Source: Actinomycetes bacterium (GTDB taxonomy: Bacteria; Actinomycetota; Actinomycetes; JAJYSQ01). Taken from it: DNA of 8,476 nt. Made by a program: the position numbers and the translations under genes. This document shows, piece by piece, positions 1 to 5,433 of the stretch (its first letter is position 1; each line of letters begins with the position of its first letter). The notes under the pieces are model-generated. The model made no database searches. It had not been told where the DNA came from and worked only from the letters and a program-made list of their open reading frames with translations. The DNA is taken from positions 1 through 8,476 of the forward strand of contig JAJYSQ010000042.1 of NCBI GenBank assembly GCA_021793495.1. The letters run 5' to 3'.

Positions 1-178
1 GCCGATCGACGTGCGCCTGCAGGCTCTCGGTGACCCACCCCCCGCCGGGGCGGTCCGGGTCGGGCAGCAGCGCGGTCGTCTCCGGTCGGTCCCGTCGGCC
101 GGGCCCGGTGCGAGGGCTGGTGCTGGGGTCGTCCGGGCTGGGGCTGACCAGCCGTAGCCCGGCGTGTGCGGGGCTCAC
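1..178 (-). CDS. Start of an unrecognised protein, cut by the window edge
   Basis: An open frame of 59 codons begins with GTG at 178..176 and runs off the left end without a stop. The GTG overlaps the TGA of the heme membrane protein gene upstream (GTGA). The same 4-base junction occurs between the two preceding genes, so it is probably the next cistron of the redox operon. Roughly nine in ten codons end in G or C, which supports real coding. The visible N-terminus is hydrophilic, rich in Pro, Arg, Asp and Ser, and has no signal peptide or membrane segment. It ends in a stretch containing GGGWVTESLQAHVDR, where a folded domain may begin. No clear Shine-Dalgarno sequence precedes it, so translation would depend on coupling. 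I do not recognise a family; a regulator, kinase or electron-transfer protein would all be compatible. Confidence 0.55.
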   Translation of the reverse strand, partial: MSPAHAGLRLVSPSPDDPSTSPRTGPGRRDRPETTALLPDPDRPGGGWVTESLQAHVDR

Positions 179-873
179 CGGCGTTCGGCCAGCGCTTCGC
201 CGGGCCGACGCGCCAGGTACCGGGTGGCGGCCAGGACGCCGAGTCCGGCGCCGGTGATCAGGTAGAAGGCGCGCAGCCCCGGGGTGTCCGAGCCGGCCAG
301 CACGGCGTGCGCCCAGACGAGCACGAAGCTCGCCGCGGCGACCTTGTGCACCGGCCACCAGACGCGGGCCGCGATCCGCCCGGCCAGCGCCGCAGTCCCC
401 CCGGCCGCCAGCCCGGCGGCCAGTCCCAGCAGCCCCAGGGTGACTGCCGCCGGCCGGTAGGTCGCCTGCATCGGCAGGAGAGCTCCAGCCCAGCCCACTC
501 CGGCGTACGGGTCGGTGGCCAGCACCACGATGTGCCCGACGGTGAGGACCGCGGTGGCGGCGGCAAGCGCCACGTGGGTTCGCAGCCGGGTCGCTGGATG
601 ACCCAGCGGGAACCGGGTGCGCCACGGGTGGCTGAGGACCAGTCCGAGGGCCACCAGGGCGGTGAGCAGCACGTACGAGGCGAGCCCGGCAGCTCGCCCG
701 AGGATCCACGGGGCCATCCGGTTTCCTGCCAGCTCGGACACGCTCGCCCCGACCAACCAGCCGGTCAGCGCCGCGCTGACTCCGGTGCCCAGGATCATCC
801 CGGTCCACCGGGTGGTCCGCCCGAGCACCGTGCGCCACTCGCCGCGGGTGCTGATCAGCGGGTCAGCGCTCAC
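175..873 (-). CDS. Ferric-reductase-like transmembrane heme protein
   Basis: A 232-residue integral membrane protein, likely to carry electrons across the membrane on heme b. It has about six hydrophobic helices. The segment WILGRAAGLASYVLLTA (residues 56-72) has the Arg-x-x-Gly pattern of ferric-reductase-like transmembrane domains. Two histidine pairs fit bis-heme ligation: His100/His114 in one helix and His176/His189 in another, spaced 14 and 13 residues. There is no C-terminal FAD/NAD(P)H domain, so it is a membrane core only, like YedZ/MsrQ-type proteins, and must receive electrons from a partner. The GTG start at 873 overlaps the apbE stop by 4 bases (GTGA). An upstream extension of the frame is only the shadow of apbE. 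Coupling with ApbE suggests it serves a flavinylated exported protein. The true electron acceptor (iron, quinone or protein) cannot be told. Confidence 0.85.
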   Translation of the reverse strand: MSADPLISTRGEWRTVLGRTTRWTGMILGTGVSAALTGWLVGASVSELAGNRMAPWILGRAAGLASYVLLTALVALGLVLSHPWRTRFPLGHPATRLRTHVALAAATAVLTVGHIVVLATDPYAGVGWAGALLPMQATYRPAAVTLGLLGLAAGLAAGGTAALAGRIAARVWWPVHKVAAASFVLVWAHAVLAGSDTPGLRAFYLITGAGLGVLAATRYLARRPGEALAERR

Positions 874-1871
874 CTCGGTGCCTGCCAGGCGAGCAGCTCG
901 CGCATCGCCGGGCTGGTCCCGAGGACCCCGGCGGTGTCGACCCACAGGGCGGCCAGCCCGGTGGACGCGGCCAGCGAGCGGATGCCGCGGCGCCCGGCGA
1001 GGAACAGCGACTTGCTCCACACCTCCGAGGTGGCCGGGTCGGTCTCGGCCACGGTGACCGCCAGCAGCCCCTGTCCGCCCGGCTGCCCGGTCCGCGGATC
1101 GATCAGGTGGTGCGCGGCGCGGCCGGCCACGCTCCAGCGGCGCACCGCGATCGAGGAGGTGGTGACCGCCCGATCGACCAGGCGTAGCACCGCGACGGGC
1201 AGGGCACCTCCGCGTGGATCCTCGACGCCGACCATCCACCCGGTGCCGTCCGGCCCGGCCCCGGCGGCGTAGATGTCCCCGCCGGCCTCGACGAGCGCGC
1301 CTCGGCCGATCCCGGTGAGCTCCTCGGCGGCCCAGCGCACCGCGAGCCCCTTGCCGATCCCCCCGAGGTCGATCGGGTGCGCCCCGATGCGCACCCAGGT
1401 GCGCCCGTCGGCATCGGTACGCCACCGCGGGGCGAACGGGCGTCGCGCCACGGGGGACGACCGGTCACCCGTGCCCGTGCCCGTGCCGGGCAGGACCGGC
1501 ATGCCGTCGCGGAACGGCAGGGAACGGTCGTACCCGAGGGTCTCCAGGCGGCGCAGTATCCGAGGGTCGAACAACCCGCCGGTGGCGCGGTAGGCGTGCG
1601 CTGCCGCAGCGATCGCCTGGGCGCACTCGTCGGGCACCGGGTGCCAGGAGCGCGGGCGGGCGTTGGCCTGCATCAGCGGGCTGGTCGGGTCGAACCGGGT
1701 GCAGGCGGTCTCGACCCGGGCGAACACCGCGGCTGCCCGGGCGAGGGCCTGGCCCACCGGGTCGTCGTCGCCGGTCCGCGGATCGGCGACGACTCGCAGG
1801 ACCACCTCGGTGGCCATCGCTCGCAGCCGCAGGACGCGGTCGGTGCCGACGGGCGCCGGGGTCGTGAGCAT
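870..1871 (-). CDS. apbE: FAD:protein FMN transferase (ApbE family)
   Basis: A 333-residue ApbE-family enzyme. It moves FMN from FAD onto a Ser/Thr of a target protein, using Mg2+. Visible family motifs are: the N-terminal MATEVVLRV strand (19-27); TRFDPTSPLMQAN (58-70); TGGLFDP (97-103); DLGGIGKG (168-175), the hallmark loop; EAGGD (195-199); HHLIDPRTG (254-262); and ATSEVWSKS (280-288), where many homologues have an Asp-Ala-x-Ala-Thr metal site. Here that Asp is replaced by Glu283, with a WSK pattern that I recall from actinobacterial members. No lipoprotein signal is seen. Residues 126-150 form an extra Gly/Thr/Pro loop, partly encoded by three tandem CCCGTG units at 1468-1485. The ATG at 1871 lies 9 bases after GAGGAC. 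The gene follows an exported coiled-coil protein and overlaps the heme protein gene. The family assignment is firm; the substrate is not known. Confidence 0.93.
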   Translation of the reverse strand: MLTTPAPVGTDRVLRLRAMATEVVLRVVADPRTGDDDPVGQALARAAAVFARVETACTRFDPTSPLMQANARPRSWHPVPDECAQAIAAAAHAYRATGGLFDPRILRRLETLGYDRSLPFRDGMPVLPGTGTGTGDRSSPVARRPFAPRWRTDADGRTWVRIGAHPIDLGGIGKGLAVRWAAEELTGIGRGALVEAGGDIYAAGAGPDGTGWMVGVEDPRGGALPVAVLRLVDRAVTTSSIAVRRWSVAGRAAHHLIDPRTGQPGGQGLLAVTVAETDPATSEVWSKSLFLAGRRGIRSLAASTGLAALWVDTAGVLGTSPAMRELLAWQAPR

Positions 1872-1887
1872 CGGTGTCTCGTCCTCG

Positions 1888-2364
1888 TCAGGAGGCGTGC
1901 GTGGTGGCGTGCACGGCGGGTGCGGCTGCGGCGGGTGCGGCGGGTGCTGGGGTGGGCGCCGACGGGCGAGACGACCCAGATCCGGCAGGGGCTGCGGCCC
2001 GGGTCGCGGTCCCTGCCACCGACGACCCTGCCCCCGCGACGATCGTCGCCTGGAGCCGGCTCAGCTGGCCGATCTCGGCCTCGAGCGCCGCCAGGCGTGC
2101 CTGGTCGGTGCGCAGCACCGTCACCAGCGGGTCGACGGGAGTCAGCCGGACCGCCGTAGAGTCGTCCTGGGGGGTCGTTGCTGGCGTGGTGGTGGCCGTG
2201 CTGGTAGCCGTGGTGCTGGCGGTGAGGACCCTCGGGTCCCGGTGGGCTGCCCAGCTCACCGATCCGGCGAACAGGGCAGCCGCGGCCGGGGCGAGGACGA
2301 CGGCCGGTGCCCAACGGAGGCGGGCACCGCCTCGCGCCGACCGCCGGGGGTGTGACACAGGCAT
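1888..2364 (-). CDS. Unrecognised membrane-anchored coiled-coil protein
   Basis: A 158-residue protein of no family I recognise. It starts with a basic stretch (residues 5-17) followed by one hydrophobic segment (about 18-40), which looks like an uncleaved anchor with the rest outside. A Thr/Ala-rich linker (47-65) leads to an amphipathic helix likely to form a short coiled coil (80-106, with LAALEAEIGQLSRLQ). The tail is Ala/Pro/Ser-rich and ends in VHATTHAS. The neighbouring exported protein has a nearly identical short stretch, VHATTGAS, and the same overall plan, so the two may be old paralogues. It starts 4 bases after the upstream stop without a strong Shine-Dalgarno sequence, so coupling is likely. 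Its stop lies 16 bases before apbE. A role as scaffold or partner of the flavinylation/heme system is inferred from position only. Confidence 0.72.
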   Translation of the reverse strand: MPVSHPRRSARGGARLRWAPAVVLAPAAAALFAGSVSWAAHRDPRVLTASTTATSTATTTPATTPQDDSTAVRLTPVDPLVTVLRTDQARLAALEAEIGQLSRLQATIVAGAGSSVAGTATRAAAPAGSGSSRPSAPTPAPAAPAAAAPAVHATTHAS

Positions 2365-2368
2365 CGGC

Positions 2369-2956
2369 TCAGTTGTCCGTCGACGGGCTGGAGTTGTCCG
2401 TCGACGGGCTGGACGAGCTGTCGGGGCTGGACCCGGACACGCTGGGGCTGGTCGACGTACCGGTCGGGGTCGCCGAGGAGTGGTCGTCGGCCTCGACGCC
2501 GTGCTCGGTCTCGTGCTCGGCCTTGTCCGCCGCGTCGTGCTCCTTGCCATTGGCCCCGCTCGCCCCGGTCGTGGCGTGCACGGTGGGCGCGCTGGTTGGG
2601 GCGAGCGGGGCCACGGTGGTGCTCGGGGTGGCAGCCGGGGTCGGGCTGATGGTGCCGGTGCTCGCCAGGGCGGCCGTCTTGGCGGACAGCTCCGCCTGGA
2701 TCTGGGCGCGCATCTCGGCAGCCTGCGCGTCGGCCTTGGCCAGCGCCGCCTGCAGGGAACGCTCACTGTCGACGATCACCTGGTGCTCGGCCGTCGAGCT
2801 GGTCGCCGCAGCCGACGGCACGGTCGAGGAGGCGGAAGTGGGGGTGGAGCCGAGTGACACCAGGGCACCGGGGCCGGCGGCCAGCGCCACCCCGGCCCCG
2901 CCGATCAGGGTGCCGGCGGTTGCAGCGGTCACGATGATGCGATTGCGACGTCTCAC
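2369..2956 (-). CDS. Unrecognised exported protein, possible ApbE substrate
   Basis: A 195-residue protein, first gene of the redox operon. Its GTG start at 2956 is preceded by a strong GGAGGA at 2966..2961. Residues 1-27 are a signal peptide or anchor (basic MRRRNR, hydrophobic core, Ala-Leu-Ala-Ala end). Then come a Ser/Thr linker, a helical segment (57-96) that may form a coiled coil, a Pro/Thr linker, VHATTGASG (126-134), a segment rich in His, Asp and Glu (138-159; His140, 148, 152, 159), and a Ser-rich tail ending in two copies of SSPSTDN. The TTGAS core resembles the [S/T]GA[S/T] site that ApbE modifies in FMN-binding domains, but the usual preceding Asp is His127 and no surrounding FMN-binding fold is visible. 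Exported, low-complexity and ApbE-linked is what can be said; flavin or metal binding is hypothesis. Confidence 0.75.
   Translation of the reverse strand: MRRRNRIIVTAATAGTLIGGAGVALAAGPGALVSLGSTPTSASSTVPSAAATSSTAEHQVIVDSERSLQAALAKADAQAAEMRAQIQAELSAKTAALASTGTISPTPAATPSTTVAPLAPTSAPTVHATTGASGANGKEHDAADKAEHETEHGVEADDHSSATPTGTSTSPSVSGSSPDSSSSPSTDNSSPSTDN
2371..2412. repeat. Perfect 21-bp tandem duplication inside a gene end
   Basis: Two adjacent identical 21-bp units (2371-2391 and 2392-2412) form the 3' end of the exported-protein gene. They encode SSPSTDN twice, just before the stop. Each unit is seven codons, so gain or loss of a copy keeps the frame and the stop. This suggests a recent duplication by slippage in the Ser-rich tail. 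Confidence 0.9.
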
Positions 2957-3068
2957 GTTGTCCTCCGAGTGGCGGGTCGATCCGTGGCTGGGTCGACGCC
3001 CTGACCATACGGAGGTCTGGACACCGTCGATCCCCGGTTATCCACGACTTATCCGTGGCTGGTCGGGA
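2957..3068 (-). promoter_or_regulatory. Probable promoter and activator site of the redox operon
   Basis: This is the upstream region of the first redox-operon gene. On the minus strand a -10-like TATGGT lies at 3009..3004, which would start transcription about 40 bases before the GTG. No convincing -35 stands before it. Instead there is a direct repeat at 3057..3038 reading GGATAA-N5-GGATAA, phased at 11 bp. OmpR/PhoB-type response regulators bind repeats with this phasing, often next to weak -35 elements. A 12-bp sequence, ATCCGTGGCTGG on the plus strand, also occurs twice, at 2980-2991 and 3051-3062. The TATGGT call is tentative. Confidence 0.45.
2980..3062. repeat. 12-bp direct repeat flanking the putative promoter
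   Basis: ATCCGTGGCTGG occurs at 2980-2991 and again at 3051-3062, 71 bp apart and in the same orientation. One copy lies downstream of the proposed -10 and the other overlaps the GGATAA repeats upstream. This placement would suit a regulator binding both sides of the promoter. It could also be chance or a decayed duplication. Confidence 0.5.
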
Positions 3069-3101
3069 GGTTCACCTTCTGCTGGTCCAACCGGGTGAAC
3101 C
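3069..3101 (-). terminator. Inverted repeat after dprE2, possible terminator
   Basis: GGTTCACC at 3069-3076 and GGTGAACC at 3094-3101 are a perfect 8-bp inverted repeat around a 17-base loop. It begins 19 bases past the dprE2 stop on the minus strand. There is no run of U, so it would be an actinobacterial-style terminator without a tail. It could equally be an operator for the downstream redox operon. Confidence 0.4.
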
Positions 3102-3120
3102 AAGATCTGGGACGCGCGTC

Positions 3121-3897
3121 CTAGAGAGGTAGGCGGGCGAAGACCGGGCGCGGCAGGTGGCGCAGCAGGCTCATGACCGGACGCAACGTGGCGGGTACCC
3201 ACACGACGGGTCGGGGCCGGGCGATCGCCGTGACGATCGCGGCGGCCACCTGCTCGGGGGTGCTGGACAGTGGGGCCTTCGGCAGCCCCGCGGTCATCTT
3301 CGTGGTGACGAAGCCCGGCCGTACGACCACCACCCGCACCCCCGTCCCAGCCAGGTACTCACCGAGCCCGCTCGCCCACCCGTCCAGTCCAGCCTTGGTC
3401 GAGCCGTACACGAAGTTGGACCGGCGTACCCGTTCCCCGGCCACCGAGGAGAGCACCACCAGGATGCCGTGGCCTTGGGCTCGCAGGCGCACGGCCGTTG
3501 CCGTGCCGGCCGACACCGCGCCCACGTAGTTCACCAGTGCGGTCGCCGCGGCGTACTCCGGGTCGGTGGCGGCCCGTTCGGGGTCGGGCAGCACGCCGAA
3601 CGCCAGGAGCACCACGTCGATGTCCGCGCCGTCGAACGCGGCGTCGAGCACGTCCCGGTGCGTGGCCAGTTCCTCGGCGTCGAACTCGACCGTTCGGACC
3701 ACGACCGGCCCCCCTCCGGCGTCGGCGCCGGCGGCCCGCACCCGCTCCGCGGCCTGGTCCAGGCGCGGCCCACCCCGACCAGCGAGCACCACCAACCGGG
3801 TGCGCCCGGCGACCAACGCCTGGACCGTCGCCAGGGCGATGTCCGAGGTGCCACCGAGGACGAGGATCGACTGCGGGTGTCCGAGGGCATCGATCAC
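3121..3897 (-). CDS. dprE2: Decaprenylphosphoryl-2-keto-ribose reductase, DprE2
   Basis: A 258-residue short-chain dehydrogenase (M. tuberculosis DprE2 is about 254). It performs the NADH-dependent second half of the epimerisation of decaprenylphosphoryl ribose, reducing the 2-keto intermediate to decaprenylphosphoryl arabinose, the arabinan donor. The nucleotide-binding loop is LGGTSDIA (14-21). Catalytic residues fit Asn123, Ser150/151 and YGSTK (Tyr164, Lys168). AGERVRRSNFVYGSTKAGLDG (153-173) matches the mycobacterial enzyme almost exactly as I recall it, and the C-terminus RHLPRPVFARLPL also matches. The last Gly of the usual nucleotide loop is Ala21 here. The GTG start at 3897 overlaps the dprE1 stop (GTGA) and has GGAGG at 3910..3906. 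A longer frame reading through from further upstream is a shadow of dprE1. The protein should work in complex with DprE1. Confidence 0.95.
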   Translation of the reverse strand: MIDALGHPQSILVLGGTSDIALATVQALVAGRTRLVVLAGRGGPRLDQAAERVRAAGADAGGGPVVVRTVEFDAEELATHRDVLDAAFDGADIDVVLLAFGVLPDPERAATDPEYAAATALVNYVGAVSAGTATAVRLRAQGHGILVVLSSVAGERVRRSNFVYGSTKAGLDGWASGLGEYLAGTGVRVVVVRPGFVTTKMTAGLPKAPLSSTPEQVAAAIVTAIARPRPVVWVPATLRPVMSLLRHLPRPVFARLPL

Positions 3898-5294
3898 AGT
3901 GCGAGCCTCCTGGCCAGGTCGGATGTGAAGACCCGCTGGGGATCCAGCCGGTCGCGAACGGTCCGCCACTCGTCCAGCCGTGGGTAGAGCGCGGGCAGGA
4001 GCTCGGGGCGCAGCCGCGAGTCCTTCGCCAGGTAGATCGACCCGCCGGCCGCGGCGACCTGTTCGTCGAGCCGGTCGAGCAGCCTGGCCAGTCCCGGGAC
4101 GTCTGCCGGGATGTCCAGGGCCAACGTCCAGCCCGGACGGGGGAAGGACAGCGGGCCCGGGTTGGCCGCACCGAACCGCTTGAGCACTGCCAGGAACGAT
4201 GGGGTGCCGGCCATGGACAGCTGGTTCACCGCGTCCCGTACGGTCTCGGCGGCGGCGAACGGTACCGCGAACTGGTACTGCACGAAGCCCGGCTGCCCGT
4301 ACACCGAGTTCCACCCGGCGACGGCGTCCAGCGGGTGGAAGAACGCGGACAACCCGTGGATCTCCCCGACCCGGTGGGCTGGATGGCGTCGGTACCAGGC
4401 CTCGTTGAATGCGCGCACGCTCACCCGGTTCAGCAGGTGCCCCGGCACCCGTCGGGGAGCGGTCACCAGGGTCCGTGGGGCGTACTCGCGGGCCCGCGGC
4501 CGCAGCCGTACGGGCAGGTCCTCGAGCCGCGCGTGATCCCCGCGGGTCAGCACTCCCCGGCCGGTCCGCGCGCCGGTCGCGGTGGCATCGATCCACGCGA
4601 CCGAGTAGCGGTACTCCTCGTCGCGCTCGCTGAGCAGCGCCATCAGCGCGTCCAGGTCCCCGGCCCGATCGGTGTCCACCCGCATCCACGAGGTCGCCAC
4701 CGGGATCAGGTCCAGCCGGGCCCGGGTGACCACGCCGGTCAGCCCCATGCCGCCGGCGGTCGCCCAGAACTCCTCGGACCCCGGACCCTCGGGGTGCAGG
4801 GTGCGCACCTCGCCGTGGGCGGTGAGCAGCTCCATCTCGTGGACGTGCTCGGTGATGCTGCCCGCGACGTGGTGGTTCTTGCCGTGGATGTCGGTGCCGA
4901 TCGCCCCACCGACCGTGACGTACCGGGTGCCGGGGGTGACCGGGACGAACCAGCCAGCCGGCAGCAGCCGGCGCATGAGCTGGTCCAGGCTTGCCCCGGC
5001 CTCCACGGTGAGCATCCCGGTCTCGACGTCCAGGTCGAGCAGCCGGTCCAGCCGCGTCAGGTCGACGACCAGGCCGCCGGCGTTCTGCGCAGCGTCGCCG
5101 TAGCTGCGGCCCAGGCCCCGGACGGTGACCCCGCGTCCGGGCGACCCGCCGGTGGTGTGCCCGGCTCCGCAGACGGCGGTACGCAGCTGCTCGACGGTGT
5201 CCGGTGCCACCACGTCCGCCCGGGTGGGTGCGGTCCGACCCCACCCGGTCAGCATCCGGGGGGCTGCCGGTACGCACCAGGAGGACAGGCTCAC
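3894..5294 (-). CDS. dprE1: Decaprenylphosphoryl-ribose oxidase, DprE1
   Basis: A 466-residue FAD-dependent oxidase (M. tuberculosis DprE1 is 461). It oxidises the 2'-hydroxyl of decaprenylphosphoryl ribose as the first half of the epimerisation to the arabinose donor. The N-terminal FAD-binding part has RGLGRSYGDAAQNAGG (59-74, Tyr65 equivalent to Tyr60), PGTRYVTVGGAIGTDIHGKNHH (121-142, His137 equivalent to His132) and GGMGLTG (181-187). The C-terminal part keeps Lys372 (Lys367) and AKDSR (423-427, with the Lys418 equivalent). At the benzothiazinone-reactive Cys387 the residue is Ala392, and Asn385 is Thr390. I chose the GTG at 5294 because it gives a five-residue offset to the mycobacterial protein over most of its length. 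The frame stays open up to 5414, and Met14 is an alternative start. The Shine-Dalgarno sequence is weak. It forms an operon with dprE2. Confidence 0.95.
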   Translation of the reverse strand: MSLSSWCVPAAPRMLTGWGRTAPTRADVVAPDTVEQLRTAVCGAGHTTGGSPGRGVTVRGLGRSYGDAAQNAGGLVVDLTRLDRLLDLDVETGMLTVEAGASLDQLMRRLLPAGWFVPVTPGTRYVTVGGAIGTDIHGKNHHVAGSITEHVHEMELLTAHGEVRTLHPEGPGSEEFWATAGGMGLTGVVTRARLDLIPVATSWMRVDTDRAGDLDALMALLSERDEEYRYSVAWIDATATGARTGRGVLTRGDHARLEDLPVRLRPRAREYAPRTLVTAPRRVPGHLLNRVSVRAFNEAWYRRHPAHRVGEIHGLSAFFHPLDAVAGWNSVYGQPGFVQYQFAVPFAAAETVRDAVNQLSMAGTPSFLAVLKRFGAANPGPLSFPRPGWTLALDIPADVPGLARLLDRLDEQVAAAGGSIYLAKDSRLRPELLPALYPRLDEWRTVRDRLDPQRVFTSDLARRLAL

Positions 5295-5433
5295 GGTGGC
5301 CCAGCATGGCACGTGCCGCGTGGGTGCCGGGTCGGCCACCGTGGTGATCAGGTCCCCTTCAGACTTCCGAGAGATGTTTCGACAGGCTCGTGATGCCCGG
5401 CGGAGGCGAGGCAATGGTGGAGGAGGCGCTCGG
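5295..5433. promoter_or_regulatory. Divergent promoter region between dprE1 and the cytochrome gene
   Basis: These 139 bp separate two divergent genes and should hold both promoters, but I see no convincing -35/-10 pair on either strand. A perfect palindrome, GGCACGTGCC, lies at 5308-5317, 13 bases before the dprE1 GTG, and could be an operator. The only clear signal for the plus-strand gene is the ribosome binding site GGAGGAGG at 5419-5426. Confidence 0.4.

Noticed and set aside
166..1272. Plus-strand open frames across apbE and the heme protein gene
   Set aside because: Antisense shadows; the minus strand carries the family motifs and the correct codon-position bias.
1468..1485. Three tandem CCCGTG units as a regulatory repeat
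   Set aside because: They lie in frame within apbE and encode a Gly-Thr loop; at most a slippage-prone linker.
3038..3057. TTATCCACG and TTATCCGTG on the plus strand as DnaA boxes or an origin
   Set aside because: They resemble the TTATCCACA box, but there are only two, no AT-rich unwinding region, and no dnaA or dnaN nearby. A regulator site fits better.
2957..3120. An FMN riboswitch before the flavin-related operon
   Set aside because: The gap is short and has none of the conserved RFN-element blocks I would expect; only simple repeats are seen.
3121..5307. A 728-codon minus-strand frame that seems to fuse an unknown N-terminus to DprE2
   Set aside because: Its first two thirds are an out-of-frame reading of dprE1. 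The DprE2 part has its own GTG start with a ribosome binding site at 3897.
3498..5393. Long plus-strand open frame (631 codons) opposite dprE1/dprE2
   Set aside because: It is the antisense of two well-conserved genes; its product is rich in Pro, Arg and Gly with no recognisable motif, as expected for shadows in very GC-rich DNA.
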